DNA from: Nocardia vinacea
GTDB lineage: Bacteria > Actinomycetota > Actinomycetes > Mycobacteriales > Mycobacteriaceae
NCBI RefSeq assembly: GCF_035920345.1
Contig: NZ_CP109149.1
Span: forward strand, 8,494,001 to 8,558,000
Direction: 5' to 3'
DNA length: 64,000 bases
Part shown: one piece after another, positions 1 through 8,157 of the stretch
How the letters are laid out: each line of letters begins with the position of its first letter
How positions within the stretch are numbered: the stretch's first letter is position 1
Notes under the pieces: model-generated
The model's input: only the letters and a program-made list of their open reading frames with translations
Database searches by the model: none
Told to the model about the DNA's origin: nothing
Translations under genes and position numbers: made by a program

Positions 1-602
1 AGGACGGACAGCGGCTCGACACCAGGGACATTCGCCCGCCGCTATCGATTCCGGAGGTGGCGCGGCTGGTCACCGAGACCATGAACCAGCTCGACCCCCA
101 GGTGGTCGGCTCGATCGTGGATACGCTCGGCAAGTCGATCTCCGGCACGTCCGCGGTGATGCCGGAACTGGCGCGCTCGGGCGATCTGCTCGCCGCCACC
201 ATCATGACCAGAGCCCCGAAGATCGCCGAACTGCTCAATGGCTTTCAGCTGGCCGCGAGCGATATCGAATGGGCCGGACCGGCCACCACAATCGGCGCGC
301 CCAATCTTGTGCGGTTCGGTCAGTCGCTGGACGATCTCGTCGAGGCAGTCGGTCGGTTGGTCACTGCGGGAGGCAGCCCGGAGATGTATCTGGAGGGCGA
401 TGGTCTGGTGCCATTCCTGCAGCGGGTGACCGAATGGATGGACAAGGTCGGGCCGGAGCTGAAATCGCTGATCCCAGGGTTGCGACCGCTGGCCGACGCG
501 GTCACCGCCACCGCGCCGCGCATCGATCTCAGCAGTCTGATCAGCCAGGCGCTACAGGAAACCGGAGATGACGCCGTCAAAGTGCGCGTCGGCATCAGAT
601 AG
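1..602 (+). CDS. MCE-family protein, C-terminal part (5' end outside window)
   Basis: The reading frame is open from the first bases of the window, so this is the 3' end of a longer gene; the first internal start (GTG at 57) is probably not the real one. The visible ~200 residues are a mostly helical chain (DPQVVGSIVDTLGKSISG, then a long amphipathic stretch) ending in AVKVRVGIR. This resembles the alpha-helical tail that follows the MlaD/MCE domain in actinobacterial Mce proteins, which form part of ABC-type lipid uptake systems in the cell envelope. The MCE domain itself would lie upstream, so the assignment rests on the tail only. The next gene begins 115 nt downstream and is unrelated, so this is probably the last gene of its mce operon. 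Confidence 0.5.
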   Translation, partial: DGQRLDTRDIRPPLSIPEVARLVTETMNQLDPQVVGSIVDTLGKSISGTSAVMPELARSGDLLAATIMTRAPKIAELLNGFQLAASDIEWAGPATTIGAPNLVRFGQSLDDLVEAVGRLVTAGGSPEMYLEGDGLVPFLQRVTEWMDKVGPELKSLIPGLRPLADAVTATAPRIDLSSLISQALQETGDDAVKVRVGIR

Positions 603-717
603 GGCATTACCTGCGCAAACAAACGTCGGGAAAGTTGATCTTTCCCGACGCGTCTTCGGTAGCCTGCCTGGAGAGCTTTTCGTGAAGGTAGTCCCTACTC
701 GGCACGAAGGCGGTGGC

Positions 718-1410
718 ATGGTGGAACCCGGCGGTGCTAGGACACCAACCGACAATGGGCGCGTCCTGACCATAGCGGCCGTTATCACCGCCGCGCTCGC
801 ACTGGTCGTCGCGATCGCGCTGCTGCTGCGCGCGAATCAGGATTCGAAGCACGACGCACCGACATCGATCTCGTCGCCCGCCAAATCAACTACCGCCCGG
901 CCCGCCTCCGGACCCCCGCTTGTGCCGCCGTCGAATCGCCCGACGACCTCACCGGCGCAATCGGCACGCAAGCGCGGCGACGATTGCTCGCATGAGGGGA
1001 TCGTCGCCCAATGGGATATGCGCAATGGCCTGTGGGTCTGCGCGCCGCGGGAACAGGCGCGCAATCAGCACCAGGTCGGCGACGATTGCTCGCACGACGG
1101 GATCGTCGCGCAATGGGGCCTGTCATCGGATGGCGGCTGGATCTGCATACCGCAAGGTCAGGGTGTTGCGGAACCGCAGCCGGCGCCGCAGAACCCGGTG
1201 CCGCAAAATCCGGTGCCGCAGAACCCGGTGCCGCAGAACCCGGCGCCGCAGAACCCGGTGCCGGTCCCGGAGAACCCGAGCCCCAACCCGGTCCCGGACA
1301 ACCCGAACCCCAACCCGGTCCCGCCGAATCCGAACCCCAACCCGGCCCCGCCGAATCCGATCATCATCCCGGGCCTGCCCCCGCTGCCCCCGCTGCCCGG
1401 ATTCCCGTAG
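718..1410 (+). CDS. Membrane-anchored protein with DDCSHxGIVAQW repeats and a proline-rich tail
   Basis: I do not recognise a named family. I chose ATG 718, preceded by a GAAGGCGG-like ribosome site, over an upstream in-frame start that would overlap the mce gene. The 230-residue product has a short polar N-terminus, one membrane segment (about residues 16-42, rich in Ala/Val/Leu), a Ser/Thr/Pro linker, then two copies of a ~28-residue motif: GDDCSHEGIVAQW ending WVCAP and GDDCSHDGIVAQW ending WICIP. Each copy has two Cys, so each may form a disulfide-closed module outside the membrane. The last ~80 residues are PQNPV and PNPNP repeats like those of wall-spanning proteins. An extracytoplasmic role is inferred from topology; the function is unknown. 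Confidence 0.75.
   Translation: MVEPGGARTPTDNGRVLTIAAVITAALALVVAIALLLRANQDSKHDAPTSISSPAKSTTARPASGPPLVPPSNRPTTSPAQSARKRGDDCSHEGIVAQWDMRNGLWVCAPREQARNQHQVGDDCSHDGIVAQWGLSSDGGWICIPQGQGVAEPQPAPQNPVPQNPVPQNPVPQNPAPQNPVPVPENPSPNPVPDNPNPNPVPPNPNPNPAPPNPIIIPGLPPLPPLPGFP
1186..1362 (+). repeat. Tandem 15-bp proline-codon repeats, then longer PNPNP units
   Basis: Five in-frame 15-bp units encoding PQNP(V/A) run from 1186 to 1260, with single-base differences between copies. They are followed by about three longer units encoding (E/D/P)NP-x-PNPVP or PAP. They code for the rigid tail of the anchored protein. The number of units could vary between strains. Confidence 0.8.
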
Positions 1411-1453
1411 CCGACCGCCGCTGAAATTCGTTCGACACGGCTGAGATGCTCGA

Positions 1454-2338
1454 TTGGTGATCGTTGTCCCCGAATTCTTCGCCGATCGTCTCGCCAAGAT
1501 GGAGCCCGCTGCTCGGGCTTGGCTGGATGGTCTGCCCGAACTCGCGGCTCGGTTCGCCGAGCGCTGGGAGCTTCGGTTCGAGGGCGCACCCATGTATGGC
1601 TACGGCGGCTTGGTGCTGCCCGCTGTGTGCGCGGATGACAGTCGGGTTGTGCTCAAACTCGGCCATCTCACTCCCGAGACTCGCGACGAACCGGTCGCAT
1701 TGACCGCTTGGGCGGGCAATGGCGCGGTGCGGTTGCTCGACAGCGACGCCGAGCACGGCGCGCTCCTGCTGGAACGACTCGATCCCACCCGGTCATTGGA
1801 CTTCGAGCCAATCGACGACGCGGTCCGGATCATCTCCGTCCTGCTGCACAGGCTCGCCATCCCCGCTCCGCTCGGAATCTCCCGCGACCTGCGCACCGAG
1901 GCCGAGCGCCTGGTCGAGGAACTGCCGAAAGAGTGGCAGCGCCTCGGCGGACCTTTCCCTCGGAAGATGCTCGACGCGGCCGTCGACGCCTGCGCTCAGC
2001 TCGGTCCGAGCGCGGAACGACTCCTGGTGAATGAGGATCTGCACTACGAGAATGTCCTCGGCGGCACCCGTGAACCATGGCTCGTCATCGATCCGCAGCC
2101 CCTGGCGGGCGATATCGAATTCACCACGCTGTCGCTGCTGTGGAACCGGCGCACCGAATCCGCGCTCGACGATCGATTCGCCACCATCGTCGATATCGCC
2201 GGACTCGATCCGGATCGCGCCCGCGCCTGGACGCTGGTCCGCGCCGTGCAGAACTGGCTGTGGTTCGTCGAAGACGAGGACACCGAAGACTTCGGCTGGC
2301 CCGCCGTCCAGGCCATTGCCCCGTGGGCCCTGCGCTGA
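1454..2338 (+). CDS. APH(6)/hydroxyurea-type antibiotic phosphotransferase family protein
   Basis: The 294-residue product fits the aminoglycoside/hydroxyurea phosphotransferase family (streptomycin 6-phosphotransferase-like), soluble kinases that transfer the ATP gamma-phosphate to a drug hydroxyl. The catalytic loop reads LLVNEDLHYENVL, with the Asp and following Asn expected of the Brenner motif. The metal-binding segment is VIDPQPLAGDIEF. The N-lobe has the VVLKLG lysine strand. Length is normal for the family. The start could be TTG 1454 or GTG 1457. The gene stands alone. Actual drug specificity cannot be read from sequence; many chromosomal members have no known resistance role. Confidence 0.85.
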   Translation: MVIVVPEFFADRLAKMEPAARAWLDGLPELAARFAERWELRFEGAPMYGYGGLVLPAVCADDSRVVLKLGHLTPETRDEPVALTAWAGNGAVRLLDSDAEHGALLLERLDPTRSLDFEPIDDAVRIISVLLHRLAIPAPLGISRDLRTEAERLVEELPKEWQRLGGPFPRKMLDAAVDACAQLGPSAERLLVNEDLHYENVLGGTREPWLVIDPQPLAGDIEFTTLSLLWNRRTESALDDRFATIVDIAGLDPDRARAWTLVRAVQNWLWFVEDEDTEDFGWPAVQAIAPWALR

Positions 2339-2470
2339 CGCTCCGGCTATGCGAAAGAAACGACTCCACGCCACCCGCCCCGCAGACGCACCTTGGCGAA
2401 CCCGTCGGCGTGCCAGACCGGCCGAGACCAGGCCGCCCAACTTCACCGCTCGCCGGTCCGCGCGTCGTCG

Positions 2471-2959
2471 CTACTGGTGAATCGTGAAGGCCGGCAGGAC
2501 GTAGCGTTCGACGAGAGCTCGCTCGACGCTGGGATCGCTTGCGGGCCAGAACAATAGCGAGAGGACCACGCGGACGATCCACTGTCCCGCGAGCGGGTCA
2601 CCGCCGGTTCCGGTGAGTTCCGTTGCGGCATCGGCCAATCTGGGATTACCCGCGAGATAGGTGTCGACCTCGTTCGGGTTGGTCGTTGTCAGGAAGGCCG
2701 TGGCTACCGGGTCGGCGCGGACGGCTGCGAGTGCGGCGAGGATCGCGTGAGTGATGCGTTCGGGGCCGGTGTGGGCGGCGACGGCCTGCCCGATGGTCTC
2801 GGCGATGCGGGCGGTGGCACCGGCCAATACGGCATCGCGCAATGCCGACTTTCCGCCGACGTAGCGGTAGACCGTGGCGCGCGAGCATCCGGCCGCGGCG
2901 GCGACGTGGTCGATATTCAGTCCGACCATGCCCTTGCGGGTGATAGCGGCGACCACCCG
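2471..2959 (-). pseudogene. TetR-family regulator, truncated at its N-terminus
   Basis: On the minus strand the frame reads RVVAAITRKGMVGLNIDHVAA and then AAGCSRATVYRYVGGKSAL, the helix-turn-helix of a TetR regulator, followed by a ~120-residue ligand-binding part ending FTIHQ. Helix 1 and the first ~10-20 residues are missing: upstream of about 2959 the frame runs into the antisense of the neighbouring P450. The only in-frame ATG within the homology (2929-2927) lies inside the DNA-binding domain. It would normally face and control the divergent P450 gene. Probably non-functional, though an alternative start inside the junction cannot be ruled out. Confidence 0.7.
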
Positions 2960-4019
2960 CCCCGCCGACTTCTCCTCCAACCTCACCGCCGCCCTGGTGC
3001 GCCGACCCGATGGTTCGGCGGCGGTCTTCGATTTGGATGGCGGGGGACAGGCCATCCACGTCCTGGCCACCGGTGACGACCCGACCCACCAGGCGCACCG
3101 CAAACTGGTGCTGCCCGCGCTTGTCGCGAAACGCGTTCGCGCACTGGAACCCACCATTACCGCTGCGGCGGATCGACTGTGGGAGGAAGGTCTCCGTGAC
3201 GGACACATCGAGTGGATGTCGGCCATGGGCGACCGATTGCCGATGACCTTGGTGGCCAAGCTGATCGGCTTGCCCGATGCGGACATTTCCCAGTTGCTGG
3301 CCTGGGGCTATACGAGTAACGAACTGCTCGACGGCGTGGTCACCACCGACCGGCTGGTTGTCGTCGTAACCGCCGCAACCGAACTCGCCGGCAATCTGCG
3401 CCACCAACTCGTCCAAGCCTGCGACCATCCGGGCGACAACCTTCTCGGTGATCTGGCAAACGCCTGTGCCACAGGTGAACTCACCCGCGATGTCGCCGTC
3501 CTGATCCTCATCCAACTCGTCGGCGCGGGCGGCGAATCCACCGCGGGCCTCATCGGCAATGCGACCCGAGTTCTCGCCACCGATCCCGCGCTCCAGACCC
3601 GGCTCCGCGCCGAACCCGACATGCTCGTCACGTTCCTCGAAGAGGTCCTGCGCCTGGAGTCTCCGTTCCGCGCCCACCACCGCCACGTCGTCCACGACAC
3701 CGCCCTCGGCGACACCGATCTCCCCGCGGGTAGCCACCTCCTCCTACTGTGGTCTGCCGCCAATCGCGATCCCGCAATCTTCCCCGCGCCCAATGAAATC
3801 CGCCTCGACCGCCCGGCTCAGCGCAATCACCTTGCGTTCGGCAAGGGCATACATTTCTGCGTCGGCGCTGCCTTGGCCCGGCTGGAGGCCCGTGTTGCTC
3901 TGCAAACCCTTCTGGCCCGCAGCACGACGTTCCGTATATCGCCGAATCCCGATGCAGCCCAATGGGTTCCCAGCATTTTCGTGCGCCGCCACCGTCGCTT
4001 GGACCTCACCATCCATTGA
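2874..4019 (+). pseudogene. Cytochrome P450 lacking its N-terminal region
   Basis: From about residue 30 (RPADFSSNLT) this is a bacterial class I P450. It has the I-helix oxygen-activation segment LVGAGGESTAG, the K-helix ExxR (EVLR in LEEVLRLESPFR) and the heme loop FGKGIHFCVGAALARLE with its Cys ligand. About 350 residues match, against the usual ~400-420, so some 60-70 residues of the N-terminus (A helix and first beta strands) are absent. The first ~29 residues of the frame are antisense to the tetR helix-turn-helix and do not look like P450. The promoter and 5' end were apparently deleted together with those of tetR. A short product could be made from an in-frame start but is unlikely to fold normally. 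Confidence 0.75.
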
Positions 4020-4113
4020 CACAGTTGGCCCACGACGACGCTCGGTCGATCCTGCTGCACCATGACCTTCCCTCCGAGCGCGCCCGCTCGCAGCCTCATC
4101 GACAACGAAATAA

Positions 4114-4180
4114 GTTCAAATTATCAGTTAAGCTAAAACTGAGTGCATGATCAGATCTTGCACTCAGTTTGTCCCAAGCT
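4114..4180 (+). promoter_or_regulatory. Diverged duplicate of the fic leader, with inverted repeat TCAGTT-n7-AACTGA
   Basis: The stretch AAATTATCAGTTAAGC and what follows aligns base for base, with substitutions and one short indel, to the sequence just before and across the start of the Fic gene (4273-4345), including the GAGTGNATGATC start region. It therefore looks like the relic of a duplicated promoter plus first codons. It contains a near-perfect inverted repeat (TCAGTT ... AACTGA), suggestive of a protein-binding site. Confidence 0.5.
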
Positions 4181-4271
4181 GGGATCCGGCCGGCTCGAGC
4201 AGGGGTGACAGCGTCGACGAACGCAACTGGATGGCCTCGGCAACCGTTCGTCGACATCGACACCACCCGAG

Positions 4272-4297
4272 TAAATTATCATTTATGCCAAAAGTGA
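4272..4297 (+). promoter_or_regulatory. Putative promoter/operator of the Fic gene
   Basis: AT-rich leader immediately upstream of the Fic start, with TCATTT ... AAAGTGA as an imperfect inverted repeat matching the better-preserved copy at 4114-4180. So close to the start codon, a bound regulator would block initiation. No clear Shine-Dalgarno is visible, so the mRNA may be nearly leaderless. Confidence 0.4.
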
Positions 4298-5509
4298 GTG
4301 TATGATCGGATGATGGACTCGGTTTCGCTGTGGCCGAAGGTGGAGTGGGAGGAACACGAGTGGGTTCCGACTATTCCGCCCGAACTTGTGTCGCGACGGA
4401 TTCGGGAGTTGCATCGTGGACGTTATCGCTCGGCAGTGGTGCCGATGATCGCCGACCGGACGATCACTCTGCCGAGTTCGGTACTCGCGCTTGCGGACGA
4501 GGCTTCGATCGAGGTCGCCCGCTTCGACGCCGAACTCGGCATGCAGCTGATGCCCTTCGGCGCCATACTCCTGCGATCCGAGTCGACCTCGTCTTCTCGA
4601 ATCGAGAATCTGACCTCCGGTGCGAAAGCGATTGCTCTGGCCGAACTCAGAGCTACCGATCAGCGCAATGCGGTGGAGATCGTCGGCAATGTCCACGCGA
4701 TGCAGACCGCCATCGACGTCGAGGGTGAACTGGACGAATCACTGATTCTCGGGATGCACGCGGCACTGATGGCCGGGCACAGCCGAGACCCGGCCGGGCA
4801 GTGGCGAACACAGCAGGTATGGATCGGCGGCGACAATTACGGACCGCACGGTGCAGATTTCGTCGCGCCCCACCACGACCATATTCCGAACGCGATAGCC
4901 GATCTGATGGTGTTCGTGCGCCGTGACGACATTCCGATCCTTGTTCATGCAGCCATCGCTCATGCGCAGTTCGAAACCATCCACCCGTTTACCGATGGCA
5001 ACGGCCGTACCGGGCGAGCCCTGCTCCATTCGATGCTTCGTGCGAAGGAACTCACCCGGAACGTGACTGTCCCCATCGCCGCAGGTCTCCTCTCCGACGT
5101 CAACGCCTATTTCGACGCGTTGACCGCCTATCGCTCGGGCGACGCGGTACCGATTGTTCATCAGGTGGCGTCGGCGTCGTTCGCCGCGATCATCAATGCC
5201 CGTCAACTGGTTTCGGAGATTACCGAGATTCGGCAACGCTGGAGCAGTGCGATTACCGCTCGGTCTCAAGCCACCGCGTGGCAAGTCGCCGATCTCGCCG
5301 TGCGACTACCCGTCTTCGACGCCGAGGCTGTTGCTCGGGAACTTGCCATTCCGTCGTCCAACGCACTCCGTGCGATAGAGCCACTCGTCCAGGCGGGCGT
5401 GGTCACCGAGTTCACCGGCATGCGTAAGAACCGGATGTGGCAGGCGAGAGAGATTCTGGATGCGTTGGACGCGTTCGCCGCGCGCGCCGGTCGCCGAAAT
5501 CTGGGCTGA
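4298..5509 (+). CDS. Fic-domain AMP-transferase with N-terminal inhibitory motif and C-terminal winged helix
   Basis: Fic enzymes move AMP from ATP onto hydroxyl side chains of target proteins. The catalytic motif HPFTDGNGRTGR is complete at residues 229-240 (His229 general base, Asp/Asn/Arg for Mg-ATP). A class II inhibitory motif (S/T)xxxE(G/N) is present upstream as S99-x3-E103-N104, so the enzyme should be autoinhibited by Glu103 competing for ATP. The C-terminal ~70 residues (AVARELAIPSSNALRAIEPL) look like a winged-helix DNA-binding domain. Length (403 aa) fits the Fic-wHTH family. Starts possible at GTG 4298 or ATG 4310/4313. It stands alone without an adjacent small antitoxin, as expected when inhibition is internal. 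Target unknown; autoregulation through the wHTH and the adjacent inverted repeat is inferred. Confidence 0.9.
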   Translation: MYDRMMDSVSLWPKVEWEEHEWVPTIPPELVSRRIRELHRGRYRSAVVPMIADRTITLPSSVLALADEASIEVARFDAELGMQLMPFGAILLRSESTSSSRIENLTSGAKAIALAELRATDQRNAVEIVGNVHAMQTAIDVEGELDESLILGMHAALMAGHSRDPAGQWRTQQVWIGGDNYGPHGADFVAPHHDHIPNAIADLMVFVRRDDIPILVHAAIAHAQFETIHPFTDGNGRTGRALLHSMLRAKELTRNVTVPIAAGLLSDVNAYFDALTAYRSGDAVPIVHQVASASFAAIINARQLVSEITEIRQRWSSAITARSQATAWQVADLAVRLPVFDAEAVARELAIPSSNALRAIEPLVQAGVVTEFTGMRKNRMWQAREILDALDAFAARAGRRNLG

Positions 5510-5571
5510 GTTGCGAACTCGATGTGCATGTCCCAGCCGGGATCCGGGATGAGTCTCGATAGCGTAAGAGT

Positions 5572-6597
5572 ATGGATCCCGCCGGTGCGCGCCCGCGTAT
5601 CCACGAGCTCGATGCCGTGCGTGGTTTCGCGCTGTGCGGGATTCTGGTGGTCGATATCTGGCGGCTCACCGATATGCGGGCGACGGTCGGGCCTGGCATC
5701 GTGGATCCGGTACGGCATGTGCTGTCCGTGTTGTTCGAGGGGCGGTTCTTTCCGATCTTCTGTTTCCTATTCGGACTGAGCTTTTCGTTGTTGCTGGACC
5801 GCGCCGCCGAGCGCGGCGACCGTCCGCGACTGGTACTTCTGCGTCGGCTCGTCACGCTCGGTGTGCTCGGTGTGATCCACCATGTGTTCCAGCCGGGTGC
5901 GGCGCTGCTGTGGTATGCGGTCGTCGGGTTGATGGTTCTGCTGCCCGCCGCCGGGCTACCGCGCTGGGTGATTCTGCTCGCCGGGCTGGTTGCCACGATC
6001 GGGGTTCCGATCACGATCGGCGGTGGGCTCGGGTTGGTGCCCGGCCTGTTCCTGCTCGGCCTGGCCGCCGACTGCTTCGGTCTCGCCGATAACCTGCGCG
6101 ATCACGGCTGGCGGCTGGCGGTGGTCTTAATGCTGGCCGTGCCCGCGGCGGTCGTCGCGGGGGTCTGGGAGTACCGCACGCCGTACATAGATCTATGGAC
6201 GGGCAGTGCGGCTCCGGTGGCCGGACTGCTCGGCGCGCTCGCCTATTTCACCGGATTCCTGCTGTTCCTGCGCACCGAGACGGGTGAGGTTTTCGCGGAG
6301 GTGCTCGAGCCGATGGGACGGATGGCGCTGACCAATTACGTCTCGGCAACCGGACTTATTCTGGCCGCTGATCCGTGGCTCGGCCTATCCGATTCCAATC
6401 GCTACGGCGCACTGCTCGCCTTGGCCGCGGCCATTATTGCGGTACAGGCGCTGTGCAGTTACTACTGGTTGCGCTGGTTCCGCTACGGCCCGCTGGAATG
6501 GATGTGGCGGTGTCTGACCTGGTGGCATTTGGTGCCCAACCGTCTGACACGACAGGAACGCCGGAAACTCACAGTGCCGTATGGGCGCGGTCGCTAG
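5572..6597 (+). CDS. DUF418 (YeiB-like) multi-pass membrane protein
   Basis: The product begins RIHELDAVRGFALCGILVV and contains EGRFFPIFCFLFGLSFSLLL, PMGRMALTNYVSATG and FRYGPLEWMWRCLTWW, all signatures of the DUF418/YeiB family. At least eight hydrophobic segments are evident, so it is a polytopic inner-membrane protein. Length 341 aa is slightly below the usual 380-420. The biochemical role of the family is not established; acyl transfer or transport to extracytoplasmic sites has been suggested for related families. It has its own ATG at 5572 and no operon partner. Confidence 0.85.
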   Translation: MDPAGARPRIHELDAVRGFALCGILVVDIWRLTDMRATVGPGIVDPVRHVLSVLFEGRFFPIFCFLFGLSFSLLLDRAAERGDRPRLVLLRRLVTLGVLGVIHHVFQPGAALLWYAVVGLMVLLPAAGLPRWVILLAGLVATIGVPITIGGGLGLVPGLFLLGLAADCFGLADNLRDHGWRLAVVLMLAVPAAVVAGVWEYRTPYIDLWTGSAAPVAGLLGALAYFTGFLLFLRTETGEVFAEVLEPMGRMALTNYVSATGLILAADPWLGLSDSNRYGALLALAAAIIAVQALCSYYWLRWFRYGPLEWMWRCLTWWHLVPNRLTRQERRKLTVPYGRGR

Positions 6598-6755
6598 GGA
6601 AATCTCAGCAACCCACCGCAGACTGGGGCGCATTCGCGGTATCCAGGGCGATGTCCGGGAGCGGGCCGCCGCGAAGCCATGGCCGCCCGTCGCGAACCCG
6701 GCATGCCCCCGGACCTGGTCGACCGGGTAACTCGACGCCTCGACCTCGGACGGTG

Positions 6756-7265
6756 TCAGACCGGGCGGGCGGGCCAGACGCGCTCGACGTACTCGGCGAA
6801 ATCGGTGGCCGGTCGGCCGAGTACCGCGTGCACGCCGTCCGTCGGTTCGGCGATGCGCCCGGTGCGCATCAGCTCGAACATCGCGTTCAGCGCTGTCGCG
6901 ACCTCCTCGGGAAGGCCCTGGGCGAGCAGTTCGGTGTGGTAGGCGTCGGGTGTCAATGTCTCGTACTCGATGGGACGCCCTGCCGCCGTGGCGATCTCCG
7001 AGACGGCCTGCGCGAACGTCAGCGCACGCGGCCCCGATAACTCGTAGATCCGCCCCGCATGGCCGTGCCGAGTGAGCACCGCCGTGGCCACCTCGGCCAC
7101 ATCCTCGACATCCACGAACGGCTCACCGACCACGCCCATCGGCAGGCCGAGCCGACCGGCACACAGCGGTTCGAACCACAGGTCTTCGTTGAAATTCTGA
7201 CCGAAGTTATTGGCGCGCGGGATGGTCCATTCGGCTTCGGTGGCCCGGACCGCCGTCTCCGCGGC
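6756..7265 (-). pseudogene. NmrA-like NAD(P)-binding protein, N-terminal half deleted
   Basis: Read on the minus strand, the last ~160 residues match the C-terminal half of NmrA/azoreductase-like short-chain reductases: EAEWTIPRANNFGQNF (family pattern wTilRpxxFxqNf), FVDVEDVAEVATAVL, and the tail DFAEYVERVWPA. The Rossmann nucleotide-binding half with its GxxGxxG motif should precede it but is absent. The frame continues instead into the antisense of the AraC-like gene. No plausible start codon serves the remaining part, so I call it a remnant. The original gene would have been divergent from the AraC regulator. Confidence 0.7.
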
Positions 7266-7874
7266 GAGGGCTGGTTGGTGGTCGACGGCGCGGCGCACCA
7301 TATCAGGGTAGGGGAGACCGCCATCGTGCGCGGTCCGGAGCCGTTCGTGTTCACCGATGACCCGGCGGGTACCGGCATTCCGGTCGACGTATGCTGCACC
7401 GCGGTCGAGGAGCCGGTCGGCGACACCGTCCTGCTCGCGGGCACCTACCAGCTCAGCGGCGCGGTGCCCGATCGGCTGCTGCGCGTGCTGTCGCGGGTGG
7501 CGGTCGTGAGCGATGATGTGGTCGGTCCGGTATTGCGGGCGATGCACGAAACACCTGGCGCGCCATGGACACTCACTACTTTGGCCGCCGTCGCCGGGGT
7601 CTCGCGCACCACACTCGCCAAGCGGTTCGCCGAACTGGTCGGTGAACCGCCGCTGGCTTACCTGACGGATTGGCGGATGACGATCGCCGCGGACCTGCTG
7701 ACCGCACCCGGCGCCACCGTGAGTGCGGTGGCCCGCCGGGTCGGCTACGCGGATGCCTTCGGATTCAGCACGGCATTCAAACGCGTGCGCGGGACCAGCC
7801 CGAGCGAATACACCAGGTCCGCCTACTTCGCGCCCACGCCCGCGGAGCGGATCGCGTCGAGTACTTCACCGTAG
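7239..7874 (+). pseudogene. AraC-family regulator (cupin-type), N-terminally truncated and internally deleted
   Basis: From about 7260 the frame reads RGEGWLVVDG, RGPEPFVF and VLLAGTYQLSG, typical of the cupin-like sensor of this AraC group, then WTLTTLAAVAGVSRTTLAKRF and VSAVARRVGYADAFGFSTAF, the two helix-turn-helices. The first ~45 residues are missing at the junction with the NmrA remnant. Around 7509 the sensor (LSRVAVV) joins directly to the linker before the DNA-binding domain (VVGPVLRAMH), so that ~50-60 residues usual in the family are missing in frame. The frame stays open, so a DNA-binding fragment could in principle still be made from an in-frame start upstream, but regulation through the sensor is unlikely. 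Confidence 0.65.
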
Positions 7875-8014
7875 GAAAGGGTGGAATTTACGGTGATGGT
7901 TTCCGAGGTGCGGTCGACATCGACCGATTGCACACCGCCGAGGTTGTAGAGCGCGCGTTCGGCGACGACGGCGCGCTCGTCGGAGTAATCGGTCATATCG
8001 AAGGTATAGGTCAT
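7823..8014 (-). CDS. Small HMA-fold-like protein without a metal-binding CxxC
   Basis: A 63-residue protein starting at ATG 8014, preceded by a strong AAGGAGG site with 5-nt spacing, which is why I reject the longer open frame. The pattern (TDYSDERAVVAERAL, then GGVQSVDVDRTSETITVNSTL, then GEVLDAIRSAGV) follows the beta-alpha-beta-beta-alpha-beta layout and the GVxxVxVD strand of heavy-metal-associated domains. The CxxC that binds metal is replaced by YSDE, so metal trafficking is unlikely. It converges on the AraC remnant and overlaps its 3' end by about 50 nt. Function unknown. Confidence 0.65.
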   Translation of the reverse strand: MTYTFDMTDYSDERAVVAERALYNLGGVQSVDVDRTSETITVNSTLSYGEVLDAIRSAGVGAK

Positions 8015-8157
8015 CACGACCTCCTTGTAGGTGGCTGTCCTTCGGTTCGGCGGATAACCGAATCGGCAGTTTCCAAACGCCGCGCCGGACCGGTGTTTGA
8101 TTTCGGAATTACCGGGCATAGCCAGAAGGTAATATCAACCAGCGCAACGGGATTGTC

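Larger units (their letters stand above)
4020..4297. other. AT-rich intergenic region with two related leader copies
   Basis: This 278-nt gap is much richer in A/T than its surroundings near 4110-4150 and 4270-4300. It contains two diverged copies of the same leader (see the two regulatory entries), and otherwise no gene that I can support. Confidence 0.6.

Noticed and set aside
1186..1362. Short regular repeats that could suggest a CRISPR array
   Set aside because: Units are 15 bp without spacers, in frame, and encode a proline-rich tail of a membrane protein. No cas genes are present.
2646..3737. Long minus-strand frame opposite the P450
   Set aside because: Glu/Gly/Asp-rich, motif-free antisense of the P450; the plus strand has the complete heme and ExxR motifs.
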